Assembly (NCBI GenBank): GCA_035498035.1
Contig: DATKAN010000055.1
Coordinates: forward strand, 1 to 64,000
Length of the DNA: 64,000 nt
DNA from: Nitrospiria bacterium
Lineage (GTDB): Bacteria; Nitrospirota; Nitrospiria; JACQBZ01
Direction of reading: 5' to 3'
Positions 25,064 through 33,563 of the stretch are shown here, piece after piece. The notes under the pieces are model-generated. The model was not told the DNA's origin. It searched no databases and saw only the letters and a program-made list of their open reading frames with translations. Made by a program: the position numbers and the translations under genes. Numbering within the stretch: the stretch's first letter is position 1; every line of letters starts with the position of its first letter.

Positions 25064-26014
25064 ATGAAGGCCCAACCGCTCGTCTCGATCGTGACCCCCT
25101 CGCTGAATCAGGGACCGTATATTGAGCAGACGATCCGGAGCGTTCTGGGGCAGGATTATCCCCATATCGAGTATATCGTCATCGACGGGGGTTCCACGGA
25201 CGGAACGCTGGACATTCTAGATAGATACAAAGGACGCTTGTTCTATACGTCGGAGCCGGACACGGGGCAGGCCGATGCGATCAACAAAGGCTGGCGGCGA
25301 TCGAAGGGTGAAATTCTGGCTTATTTAAACTCGGACGACACGTATTGCCCGGGGACCGTGCGAAAGGCGGTCGAGGGATTCCATCTCCATCCGGAAGCCG
25401 GGATCGTCTATGGAGACTGTTACGGGATGGATCCCGAAGGCCGCATCATCCGGCGCTTGCGCCTCGGGGAGATCGGACTGCCGGATCTCCTTGGCTTTAC
25501 GATCCTTCACCAGCCCGCGGTTTTCCTGCGCAGAGCCGTCACGGATTGCGTAGGGCTGCTCGACACCCGATTGGAGGGACTGATGGATCACGACCTCTGG
25601 ATCCGCGCGGCGTTCCGGTTCCCTTTCCATCACATCTCCGAATTTCTCGCCTGCGGTCGAGAGCATCCCCGATCGAAAAACGCCAGTCTGGGCGCCCGTT
25701 TTGGACAGGAAGCGATCGCCATCCTGGACCGGACCTTTTCCGATCCTCTGAAGTCCCAGCGGGTCCATGCCTTAAAAAATAAGGCCTATGCGGGATCCTA
25801 TTTGATGGCCGCCTTCTGGGGTTGTCTTTCCGGAGAGCGACAACGGTCGAAAGGATATCTCCTCAACGCCTTGAAGCTCAACCCCCGGCTGCTGTTCCAT
25901 GAGCTGACCCTCCCGCTCATGCTCGAATGCTATTTGAGGATTCCCGTTATCCCTGCCCTTCGAGGGATCAAACACCAATGGCTTCATCGATTGGAAAAAA
26001 TCAAGGGGTTTTGA
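25064..26014 (+). CDS. Glycosyltransferase family 2
   Basis: A 316-residue GT2 enzyme: VSIVTPSLNQGPYIEQTIRSVLGQDY, IVIDGGSTDGTLDIL, AYLNSDDTY (DXD-type site), ILHQPAVFLRRAV and a C-terminal helical tail. It is paralogous to the previous gene. ATG 25064 is preferred; the frame is open from a TTG at 25049 that has no ribosome site. The C-terminal roughly 60 residues (GSYLMAAFWGCLSGERQRSKGYLLNALKLNPRLL) resemble a TPR-like helical hairpin seen in several bacterial GT2 proteins. Confidence 0.9.
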   Translation: MKAQPLVSIVTPSLNQGPYIEQTIRSVLGQDYPHIEYIVIDGGSTDGTLDILDRYKGRLFYTSEPDTGQADAINKGWRRSKGEILAYLNSDDTYCPGTVRKAVEGFHLHPEAGIVYGDCYGMDPEGRIIRRLRLGEIGLPDLLGFTILHQPAVFLRRAVTDCVGLLDTRLEGLMDHDLWIRAAFRFPFHHISEFLACGREHPRSKNASLGARFGQEAIAILDRTFSDPLKSQRVHALKNKAYAGSYLMAAFWGCLSGERQRSKGYLLNALKLNPRLLFHELTLPLMLECYLRIPVIPALRGIKHQWLHRLEKIKGF

Positions 26015-26070
26015 AAATACGTTTCCGGTGAAAAGGCTCCGCTCAACGATGTTATTAAGAAGGTAACGCC

Positions 26071-27315
26071 TTGAAGGTTCTCGTGTTCCAACCCTATGGC
26101 CACCGCGAAGGACATTTTGGGGAATACACTTCCCAGGTGTCCCAGGAGCTCGCACGGCTCGGACACGCCGTGACCGTGGTCACGACCCGCTTGAAGGCCT
26201 CGCGTTACCTTTCTTCCGGGCCCCGGTTTGAAGTGATCGAGAGCCTCCGGACCGCCGGCGGGCTCCCGGCAGGACGCTCTGGGGCGGTGAAGAGCGCCTT
26301 TCGGGGAGTCGGTCTGATCCTGGACAATGTCCGGGTCCTTTTCAGGCTCCTCCGCGTCTTTCGGAAAAGCGATTTCGACGTCGTCCATTTTTTTGACTTT
26401 GAACCCGTTTCGACGGTCGTCCTGTTGACCGTTTATTCATGGCTCTTCCGACGGCGCCTCCGGAGGCTTTTCGTGGTCGTTCACGCGCCGGACCCCTCCT
26501 TTCAGGGCCATGCGAACACCCTGTACCATCTTTACGGGAAGCTGTCGCGTCCCATGTTAAGGCGCCTCCTTTCGACTTACGCAACGGCCGTCACGGCCCA
26601 CGGCTCCTGGCCCCCGGGCGAGCTCGAAGGGTTGCTGGGGATCCGGCCGTCCGGACGCGCCGTCCTGACGGTTCCCTACGGCGCCCGGCTTCGAAACCAC
26701 ATGCCCGGCCGGAATGAAGCGAGGAAAGCCCTGGGCATCCATTATGCCGCGACCTTGCTCCTTTTCTTCGGCATGCTTCGGAAAGACAAGGGAATCGAAT
26801 TTCTCCTTCAGGCGGCCGGCCACGTTCGGGGGGAATGCAAAATCCTGATCGCCGGCCTGCCGTTTGATTGGGACACGGAAGACATCCACCGGATGATCCG
26901 GAAGTATCACTGTGAGGACCGGGTCCTTACCACACTCGGGTATATCCCGGAAGAGGCGATTCCGGACTATTTCGCCGCGGCGGACGGACTGGTCCTCCCG
27001 TACATGAAACATTACATGGGCGCAGCCGGTCCGTTGAAGACGGCCCTCGGGTTCGGAAAACCCGTCATCGCCACGAAGGTCAGAGAGCTTTCCGAATACC
27101 TCGGGATGTCTCCGATCGGAATCGCCGTCGATCCCGAAGACGCCGACTCCCTGAAAGAAGGCATCGAACGGTTTGTATCCCTGCCTCAATCCCGGAAGGA
27201 GGAAATGGCCGAAAACAGCCGCCGCTTGGCGGGAACCTTCACTTGGACCGCCGTGGCCGAACGATTCTCGGATATCTACCAATCGGCACACGCCCCCGGA
27301 GGCCTTCCCCGATGA
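26071..27315 (+). CDS. Glycosyltransferase family 4 (GT-B fold)
   Basis: A 414-residue enzyme. N-domain: VLVFQPYGHREGHFGEYTSQVSQELARLGHAVTVVTTR. C-domain: LLFFGMLRKDKGIEFLLQAA, ILIAGLPFD, TLGYIPEEAIPDYFAAADGLVLPY, then GFGKPVIATKVRELSEYL, which occupies the usual EX7E donor region in altered form. A hydrophobic patch around residues 95-135 suggests membrane association. The start is TTG 26071 with AAGGT seven bases upstream; no ATG is near. ATGA overlap with the next gene gives coupled translation. Predicted to act on the same glycan as its neighbours. Confidence 0.88.
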   Translation: MKVLVFQPYGHREGHFGEYTSQVSQELARLGHAVTVVTTRLKASRYLSSGPRFEVIESLRTAGGLPAGRSGAVKSAFRGVGLILDNVRVLFRLLRVFRKSDFDVVHFFDFEPVSTVVLLTVYSWLFRRRLRRLFVVVHAPDPSFQGHANTLYHLYGKLSRPMLRRLLSTYATAVTAHGSWPPGELEGLLGIRPSGRAVLTVPYGARLRNHMPGRNEARKALGIHYAATLLLFFGMLRKDKGIEFLLQAAGHVRGECKILIAGLPFDWDTEDIHRMIRKYHCEDRVLTTLGYIPEEAIPDYFAAADGLVLPYMKHYMGAAGPLKTALGFGKPVIATKVRELSEYLGMSPIGIAVDPEDADSLKEGIERFVSLPQSRKEEMAENSRRLAGTFTWTAVAERFSDIYQSAHAPGGLPR

Positions 27316-28403
27316 TCCGCCAACGGGAAATCCTCTTGCCCCTCGATCGTCTCTTCGGCCGGGCCCTTGTCCGTTTGCTGGGTCTGCGGCCGCGTCCTTC
27401 GCCGCCGAGCCCCGTTCCGGAACTCCGGAGGTTTCTGATCCTTCGGCCCGGGGGAATGGGCGATGCGATCTTGCTCATTCCACTGCTGCGCGCCCTCAAA
27501 GAGCGCTTCCCGGCGGCGACCATCGAGATCCTGGCCGAACGGCGCAACGCGGAGATCTTCGGGCTGGTCGAGGATCTCGTTTCGGTCGTTTTCCGTTATG
27601 ACCGCCTCGGGGAGTTCCTCCGCGTGCTGGCGCGGCGATACGATGCGGTGATCGACACCGAACAATGGTACCGTCTCTCGGCCGTGGCGGCCCGGCTGAT
27701 CCGGGCTCCGATACGCTGCGGGTTTGCGACCAACGAACGCTCACGGTTGTTCGACATCCCGGTCGGCTATGATCCGGGACGTTACGAGGCCGAAAATTTT
27801 CTCGCCGGGCTGGCCGCCCTTACCGGGGAACCCGTTCATTTTGATCCGACCCGGCCTTTCCTGACGAACTCGACCCCGGTCTCCGACGCTTCGGGATTCG
27901 TCTTGATCTCCCCGGGGGCCAGTTATCCCGAAAAACAATGGGGACTCGGAAAATTCCGGGAACTGACCGAAGGGCTCGCGGCCGACGGTCGCCCGGTCGG
28001 GCTGATCGGGGGAACGGCCGATATCCCCCTCGCCGGGGATATCGTGAGAGGGCTGCCGATCCGCAATTTTGTGGGACGGACTTCGCTTCAGGAGACGGCC
28101 CGCTTGATCGCGGCGGCCGAATTGGTGATCGGCGGGGACAGCGTGGCCTTGCACCTGGCCGCGGCCTTCGGGACACCCTCCATCGCGTTGTTCGGGCCGA
28201 CGGCGCCGTCCCAGTGGGCGCCGCGCGGGAAAGGACATCGGACCCTCCACCATCCCCCGCCGTGCAGTCCCTGTTCCCGATTCGGTTACATCCCTCCCTG
28301 CCCGTACGAGGTCGACTGCTTGAAGCGGATTTCGGTCGAAGAGGTGCTCGCGACGGCCCGCGAAATCCTGCCCGTTGGCCCGGCGAAGGCTCCGGGCGGC
28401 TGA
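27312..28403 (+). CDS. Glycosyltransferase family 9 (heptosyltransferase-like)
   Basis: The 363-residue enzyme has the ADP-heptose:LPS transferase layout: FLILRPGGMGDAILLIPLLRALKERFP, YDAVIDTEQWYR, VLISPGASYPEKQWGLGKFRELTEGL, GLIGGTADIPLAGDI, FVGRTSLQETARLIAAAELVIGGDSVALHLAAAFGTPSIALFGPTAP and a Cys-containing tail (CSPCSRFGYIPPCPYEVDCLKRI). Family members add heptose to LPS or act in glycoprotein synthesis. ATG 27312 overlaps the previous TGA by four bases; the longer frame from 27243 is rejected for that reason. Cytoplasmic face of the inner membrane. Confidence 0.9.
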   Translation: MIRQREILLPLDRLFGRALVRLLGLRPRPSPPSPVPELRRFLILRPGGMGDAILLIPLLRALKERFPAATIEILAERRNAEIFGLVEDLVSVVFRYDRLGEFLRVLARRYDAVIDTEQWYRLSAVAARLIRAPIRCGFATNERSRLFDIPVGYDPGRYEAENFLAGLAALTGEPVHFDPTRPFLTNSTPVSDASGFVLISPGASYPEKQWGLGKFRELTEGLAADGRPVGLIGGTADIPLAGDIVRGLPIRNFVGRTSLQETARLIAAAELVIGGDSVALHLAAAFGTPSIALFGPTAPSQWAPRGKGHRTLHHPPPCSPCSRFGYIPPCPYEVDCLKRISVEEVLATAREILPVGPAKAPGG

Positions 28404-28410
28404 AAAAACC

Positions 28411-30201
28411 ATGGAGAAAGTGTCCGGAATGAATTTCCATCGGTGGTCCTGGTTGATCCCCCTCCTGCTGGCCCTGGCGTTCAACCTCAACGTCCTTCAG
28501 AATGGCTTCGGTTGGGATGATGAATGGATTATCCCCCACCTGAAATCACCCGATGACTGGATGGATCTTTTTCTGCCGGACAAACCTCCCCCTCATTCCC
28601 CGAAATCGGCCTATTTGCATTTTCGTCCCCTGACCACGATTTCATATCTTCTGGACCATGAATTCTGGGGCGACCGGCCTTTTGGTTTTCATCTCTCGGT
28701 CTGGTTGGCCCACATTCTAAACTCGGCCCTCGTATTCTTTCTCGCGAGAGACCTGTCGAACAGGTCCGCGCCGATGGATGCCTATATCCCCCCGCTGGCC
28801 GCCTCCCTGTTCGCGGTCCACCCCGTCCACGCCGAGGCGGTCGCCTGGATCGCCGGCCGCAACGACGTGTTTTGCACCTCTTTTCTTCTCGCCTCCCTCC
28901 TCCTCTATCTGCGCTTTCATCGCACAGAACGCCGAGTCCTCCTCCATCTTTCGATGCTCGCTTTCTTCGGCGCCCTCCTCATTAAAGAGATCGCGGTGGG
29001 CTTGATCGTCCTGTTCCCGTTGGTCGAATTCCTTGAGACGGACCGGGGCCAACCGGTTCATTGGAGACGGCTCGCCCTTCGCTCCGCGCTTCCGCTGGCG
29101 ATCCTGGTCGCCTACTTCTGGATGCGAAGCGCCACGTTGCAGTTTTTGCCCGGAGGTTCGTCGTCTTCCGAGACCCTTTCTATTTCCGTCCTTCCGGACA
29201 TCGTCCGGGCCTATGGATTCTACCTTGACCGGATGCTGGTTCCCTATCCTCACAAGCCCTTCATCACCGGGTTGCCCGCATCCGATCTTTTTTGGCTCTG
29301 GTCCGCCTTCACCCTGGCTCTGTTAATGGCGGGTCTCCTCCTGGCCGTGGTTCGTCGCCAAGCCCTTTTAGGGATGGGACTGGGCTGGACGGTTATTTTT
29401 ATCTTGCCGGCGGCCGGCGTGAGCGCTTTCCATCTGGCCGCTACTCCGGGGGCCGAACGCTACGTCTACGCTCCCTCGGCCGGATTTTTGGTCGTGAGCG
29501 CATGGTTGCTCCTGAAGGGGTCAGAAAAACTCGCTCTCCCGTCCATAAAAAATTTGCACCGGCTTCCTCTCGCTCCGAGTCACCTCCTGGTGATCGCATT
29601 TACGACCTGTATTGTTGGTCTGTGGGGCTGGCAAAGCTGGCACCGCAATACGGTATGGCGGAGTCCCTTGACCTTTTGGGAAGCGGCGGTGTCGGCCGCA
29701 CCCGAAGCCGGGTTCCCTCACCGATTGCTCGGAATCCAATATGTCTCAGCGGGGCGGTATTCCGAGGCGGAGGAGCAATTTCGGCAGGCGATTGCCAACT
29801 TTCAGAAGACACTCGGACCCCGGCACCTTGCCGTCGCGGACAGCCTGTTCAGCCTCGCCAATGTCTACAATGATCAGGGAAAATATGGTGAAGCCGAGCC
29901 CCTTTATCTCCGGGTGATCACAACCTGGAAGCAAGTGCTGGGACCGGATCATCCCGATGTGGCCACCGCCTTGCAAAATCTGGCGCTGCTCTATCAGGCG
30001 CAGGGCCGGTACGCCGAGGCCGAGCCCCTTTATCGGAAGGCGCTGGGGATTTCGGAAAGAGCCTTAAAGCCGAACGACCCAAGGCTGGGAGTGTTGTTGG
30101 AAGACTACGCTCGTTTACTCCGGTCGATGCGGCGTGACGATGAGGCCCTTGGACTGGAGTCGCGGGCCCGGGAAATCCTCGCCCATCAACCCCCCGATTG
30201 A
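28411..30201 (+). CDS. GT-C membrane glycosyltransferase fused to TPRs (TMTC-like)
   Basis: A 596-residue protein. Residues about 10-420 are polytopic and carry GT-C landmarks: NVLQNGFGWDDEWII in the first periplasmic loop (Asp pair), RPLTTISYLLDHEFWG, GFHLSVWLAHILNSALVFFLAR, FAVHPVHAEAVAWIAGRNDVFCTSFLLASLLLYL and AERYVYAPSAGFLV. Residues about 455-590 hold three or four TPRs (FSLANVYNDQGKYGEAEPLYLRVI). The architecture resembles eukaryotic TMTC O-mannosyltransferases, which use polyprenyl-linked sugars. Periplasmic protein or glycan glycosylation is inferred. ATG 28411 is seven bases after the GT9 stop; ATG 28429 with GGAG upstream is an alternative. Confidence 0.85.
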   Translation: MEKVSGMNFHRWSWLIPLLLALAFNLNVLQNGFGWDDEWIIPHLKSPDDWMDLFLPDKPPPHSPKSAYLHFRPLTTISYLLDHEFWGDRPFGFHLSVWLAHILNSALVFFLARDLSNRSAPMDAYIPPLAASLFAVHPVHAEAVAWIAGRNDVFCTSFLLASLLLYLRFHRTERRVLLHLSMLAFFGALLIKEIAVGLIVLFPLVEFLETDRGQPVHWRRLALRSALPLAILVAYFWMRSATLQFLPGGSSSSETLSISVLPDIVRAYGFYLDRMLVPYPHKPFITGLPASDLFWLWSAFTLALLMAGLLLAVVRRQALLGMGLGWTVIFILPAAGVSAFHLAATPGAERYVYAPSAGFLVVSAWLLLKGSEKLALPSIKNLHRLPLAPSHLLVIAFTTCIVGLWGWQSWHRNTVWRSPLTFWEAAVSAAPEAGFPHRLLGIQYVSAGRYSEAEEQFRQAIANFQKTLGPRHLAVADSLFSLANVYNDQGKYGEAEPLYLRVITTWKQVLGPDHPDVATALQNLALLYQAQGRYAEAEPLYRKALGISERALKPNDPRLGVLLEDYARLLRSMRRDDEALGLESRAREILAHQPPD

Positions 30202-30211
30202 AAGAAGGCGT

Positions 30212-32173
30212 ATGCAGGATAACCAAGCGTCGGCCCCAAGATCCCTCACTCGCTTCGACCGGCTTCAGCCATGGCTTTGGGCGATCCCGGTCCTGCTGGC
30301 CTTGGTGGTCAACTTCAACGTGCTTCAAAACGGCTTCGGCTGGGATGATGAAGCGATTATCTCGAACCTCAGACCGCCCGACTCATGGGGGTCCTTGTTC
30401 CTGCCCGATCCCGGCCTGCCCAAACAGACCTCCGCTTATTATCGTCCCCTCGTGTCGGTCTCTTATCTTCTGGATTACGGACTCTGGGGAAATCGGCCCT
30501 TCGGATATCATCTCTCGGTCTGGTTGGCCCACATCCTGAACACGGCCCTCGTATTCTTTCTGGCCCGAAGCCTGATCCGCTTCACGCAAACTTCCCGGCA
30601 CCCTGTGGCTCCGGACGCGGCACCGCTCATGCCCCAAGGCGCCTTGCCTTGGCTCTCCGCCTCGCTCTTTGCGGTCCACCCGGCCCATGCCGAGGCGGTG
30701 GCCTGGATTGCCGGACGCAACGACGTCTTCTGCACCTCTTTCCTTCTCGCCTCCCTCCTGCTCTATCTGCGCTTTCATCGCACCGGCCGCCGACTCCTAT
30801 TCATTCTTTCGATGCTCGCCTTCTTTTTCGCGCTGCTGACCAAAGAAATCGCCGTCGGTTTGATCGTCCTGTTCCCGTTGGTGGAATTCCTCGCGACGGA
30901 GAGGGGACAAGCGCTTCCCTGGAAACGCCTCGCCCTCCGCTTCGCGCTTCCGCTGGCTATCCTGGGCGCCTACTTCCGGATGCGCGCGGCCAACCTCGCC
31001 GCTCCCTACGGTCCGGGCCAACCCCTGACCGCTTCCGGAGGGAAGGCGGTCGAAATGATCCTTGCCATTTATGGTCTCTACCTGAAGATGCTGATCTTTC
31101 CGTTCCCCCATTCCCCTTTCATCGCAACGCTGCCGGACTCCCGGCCGTTTTTAATCGCGTCGGGTCTAATCTTGACCGCGGCCACGGGGGGGTTCCTTCT
31201 TGCCGTGATGCGCCGAGATCGAATCATCGGGATCGGCCTGGGGTGGACGGCGCTGTTCTTAATTCCGGCGGCGGCGGTTGCCTTCCAGCCGTTGGCGGCG
31301 GTATCGGCGGCCGAACGCTACGTTTATGCCCCCTCGGTGGGTTTCGTAATTGTGGCGGCCTGGTTGATTTTAAAAAGCCTCCGGCTCCTCCGGACGGACT
31401 CCATGCGGGTTCAGCGCCAAACGACGATCGGTGCGGCGCTTCTGTTACTGGCCGTAATCGGAACAGGGGGCCGGGAGACCTGGACACGAAACGCCGTCTG
31501 GGGAAGCCCGCTCACCTTTTGGGAAGCGGCCGTGGCGGCGTCGCCCCGGGCCGCTCTTCCCTACAGTGAGTTGGGTATTCAATACGCCAGATCGGGCCGG
31601 GGCGCCGAGGCGGAAGCGCTATTTAAAAAATCGATTTCCATTCTTGAAAGGACCGTGGGACCGATGCATCCGGACCTTGCAAAAGGTCTCAACAACCTGG
31701 CGGAACTGTATCGCAGCGAGAACCGGGAAACGGAAGCCGAACCCATCCATCGGCGGATCCTGGCGATCCGCGAGAGAACGCTTGGACCCGACCACTGGGA
31801 GGTGGCGAAGAGTCTGAACAACCTCGCCTTGATCTATCACGCCCAGAAGCAGTATGCCGCGGCGGAGGCCTTCTACCGGCGGGCCATCTCGATCTGGGAG
31901 AAAACCCCCTCCCCGGATCCCTCCGATCTGGCCAAGATCCTCAATAACCTGGCGACCCTCTATAGCACCGAGGGTCGGTACTCCGAAGCCGAGCCCCTTT
32001 TTCGGCAATCGCTGAGGACCTGGGAGAAGGCCTACGGTGCCGACTATCCCGATTCAGTCATGAGTCTAGAGAACTATGCCGTCCTTCTCCGGCAGACGCA
32101 TCGGGAAGCCGAGGCCGCGGAACTGGAAGGACGGGCGAACTCGATCAGGCGCAAACAGGTTCAGGGAAATTAA
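30212..32173 (+). CDS. GT-C membrane glycosyltransferase fused to TPRs (TMTC-like), paralogue
   Basis: A 653-residue tandem paralogue of the previous gene, with the same landmarks: NVLQNGFGWDDEAII, RPLVSVSYLLDYGLWG, GYHLSVWLAHILNTALVFFLAR, FAVHPAHAEAVAWIAGRNDVFCTSF and AERYVYAPSVGFVI. About five TPRs are at the C-terminus (LNNLAELYRSENRETEAEPIHRRIL, LNNLATLYSTEGRYSEAEPLFRQSL). The GRNDVFCTSFLLASLLLYLRFHRT stretch is identical in both proteins, pointing to recent duplication. ATG 30212 has GAAGG five bases upstream. The TPR region may recruit the protein to be glycosylated. Its stop overlaps the convergent hydrolase stop by four bases. Confidence 0.86.
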   Translation: MQDNQASAPRSLTRFDRLQPWLWAIPVLLALVVNFNVLQNGFGWDDEAIISNLRPPDSWGSLFLPDPGLPKQTSAYYRPLVSVSYLLDYGLWGNRPFGYHLSVWLAHILNTALVFFLARSLIRFTQTSRHPVAPDAAPLMPQGALPWLSASLFAVHPAHAEAVAWIAGRNDVFCTSFLLASLLLYLRFHRTGRRLLFILSMLAFFFALLTKEIAVGLIVLFPLVEFLATERGQALPWKRLALRFALPLAILGAYFRMRAANLAAPYGPGQPLTASGGKAVEMILAIYGLYLKMLIFPFPHSPFIATLPDSRPFLIASGLILTAATGGFLLAVMRRDRIIGIGLGWTALFLIPAAAVAFQPLAAVSAAERYVYAPSVGFVIVAAWLILKSLRLLRTDSMRVQRQTTIGAALLLLAVIGTGGRETWTRNAVWGSPLTFWEAAVAASPRAALPYSELGIQYARSGRGAEAEALFKKSISILERTVGPMHPDLAKGLNNLAELYRSENRETEAEPIHRRILAIRERTLGPDHWEVAKSLNNLALIYHAQKQYAAAEAFYRRAISIWEKTPSPDPSDLAKILNNLATLYSTEGRYSEAEPLFRQSLRTWEKAYGADYPDSVMSLENYAVLLRQTHREAEAAELEGRANSIRRKQVQGN

Positions 32174-33135
32174 TTGGGGCGGGGTGCGGGCTTCGAAAGG
32201 GCGTTCTTCGATATAAAGGCTCGTATCAGGTCGGCCACCTTGTCGGGCTGATCCAGAATGGCAAAGTGGCCGGCCTTGGGGATGACCTGATAATCCACCG
32301 TCACTTTTCGGACCTGGCTGCGCGTCCGCTGGGCAAACTTTTCGTTGTCGGGAAGCAACTGATCGCTATCGCCCCGGATTAGAAGAAAGGGGCGGTTGAA
32401 ATTGGGAAGCATCGCCAGGATATAACTCTCCTGAACATCGGAGGTAAAGGCCTTAAATCGGTCGTGAACCGCCTTTTTCTGGTCCTCTTCCTGAATCGGG
32501 ACGAGCCATTTCTCCGCGGCCTCTCGGGACGGCGCCTGTTCCCGATACTTCATCGATCCGCTCGACAGGAGCATGCCGAACCCCCCGCTCCCCGCCTTTT
32601 CGAAGAGGTTCAACATCCCCCCAAATCCTTCGGACCAATTGACCGACTCAAACCCATTGATGCTCACGACGGCCCCGATCATCTCCGGGAAATGGTGCCC
32701 CAGGGCCACCGCAAGCCCGCCCCCCTCGCCCTCGCCCATGACGTGAACGGTGTTCAAGCCCAGGGCTTTGATGAAGTCCCGGTAAATGTAAAGCAGATGC
32801 TGCGATGAGTAATCCCCGCCCATGGACGATGGGGCCCGGATCCCGGGAGGCTCCACCACGATCACGCGCAAAGACGGGCCGAGGCGGGCCGCCATATCCG
32901 TCCAGAACCCGGGGCCGAACGGATAGGAAGGCAGGATGATCAGCGGATCGCCCTTGCCTTGATCGCTGTACACGATCGGGATATTTTGTACCGACACTGA
33001 ATGAAGATCCGGCGGCAGATTTTTGGGGTCGAATGCAACTCGGAGCGGATCGGCTGCAATTAAAGGCGACCCTCCGAAAAACAGGAAAGCGGCCGTGAAG
33101 AGGATCCCGAGACTTCGAAAAGGGATGGGGGGCAT
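32170..33135 (-). CDS. Secreted alpha/beta-hydrolase-fold protein with altered nucleophile elbow
   Basis: A 321-residue protein with a signal peptide (residues 1-28, ending LIAADP). Hydrolase-fold landmarks: IVYSDQGKGDPLIILPSYPFGPGFW (oxyanion strand), RVIVVEPPGIRAPS, a nucleophile elbow read as VMGEGEGGGLAVALGHHFP, FLLIRGDSDQLLPDNEKF (acid) and KAGHFAILDQPDKVADLI (His). The GXSXG serine is replaced: the elbow is GEGEG. Catalysis by the usual serine is therefore not possible. ATG 33135 lies about four bases after the predicted transcription start, giving a leaderless mRNA. The frame from 33174 begins with a TTG inside the -35 and is rejected. Confidence 0.82.
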   Translation of the reverse strand: MPPIPFRSLGILFTAAFLFFGGSPLIAADPLRVAFDPKNLPPDLHSVSVQNIPIVYSDQGKGDPLIILPSYPFGPGFWTDMAARLGPSLRVIVVEPPGIRAPSSMGGDYSSQHLLYIYRDFIKALGLNTVHVMGEGEGGGLAVALGHHFPEMIGAVVSINGFESVNWSEGFGGMLNLFEKAGSGGFGMLLSSGSMKYREQAPSREAAEKWLVPIQEEDQKKAVHDRFKAFTSDVQESYILAMLPNFNRPFLLIRGDSDQLLPDNEKFAQRTRSQVRKVTVDYQVIPKAGHFAILDQPDKVADLIRAFISKNALSKPAPRPN

Positions 33136-33145
33136 GATGTGCGCA

Positions 33146-33174
33146 TTTATACAACAGACCCTTGTCCGTGTCAA
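33146..33174 (-). promoter_or_regulatory. Near-consensus promoter of the hydrolase-fold gene
   Basis: TTGACA (33174-33169), 17 bases, TATAAA (33151-33146) on the minus strand, one mismatch from perfect consensus. Only ten bases separate the -10 from ATG 33135, so the transcript should be leaderless or nearly so. Confidence 0.75.
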
Positions 33175-33563
33175 GTCAAACCAGGCTTCAAAAATTTAAT
33201 CCTAAAATTCCCTTGTTTAAAATGCCCCGAAATTTCGGGAGCAGGTCAGACTGCCGCAGCATAGTCGCATTGAAGATCGTGGGATGGCACTTAACTCCCT
33301 GTCCGTGAAATCAGGGCTACCTCAACCTGACCCTATCTTTTGTGACAAAAAAAGTGGAATGTCTTGCATTCAAGCATTTTCCAATTCAGAGTGGATGTGT
33401 TAATGCAAGACTTGGAACTAACTTTCCGTCTCAATAATCCTAATGGCACTGTTAGATATGAGAATTTGCCGGACGCGATCCCAGAGATGTTGAAATACTT
33501 CCCGATCAGGCTTATGAAAAAAGCGCTTCACTACGTTAATGCCTGGATCGCATAAAAAGATTG
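33175..33563. other. Intergenic stretch left of the first RAYT element
   Basis: This 389-base stretch has lower GC than the flanking genes. It holds the palindrome CCCGAAATTTCGGG (33226-33239) without a T-run, and short fragments resembling the RAYT terminus (for example AACCTGACCC near 33317). The only reading frame is the doubtful 50-codon one listed next. It reads as decayed accessory DNA. Confidence 0.5.
33403..33555 (+). CDS. Doubtful 50-residue orphan frame
   Basis: ATG 33403 opens MQDLELTFRLNNPNGTVRYENLPDAIPEMLKYFPIRLMKKALHYVNAWIA (split here: residues 1-14 basic/polar; 15-30 YENLPDAIPEMLKYFP; 31-50 IRLMKKALHYVNAWIA). No ribosome site is convincing and I do not recognise a family. It ends eight bases before the RAYT element. 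It could be a remnant of a longer gene cut by that insertion. Low confidence that it is expressed. Confidence 0.25.
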   Translation: MQDLELTFRLNNPNGTVRYENLPDAIPEMLKYFPIRLMKKALHYVNAWIA

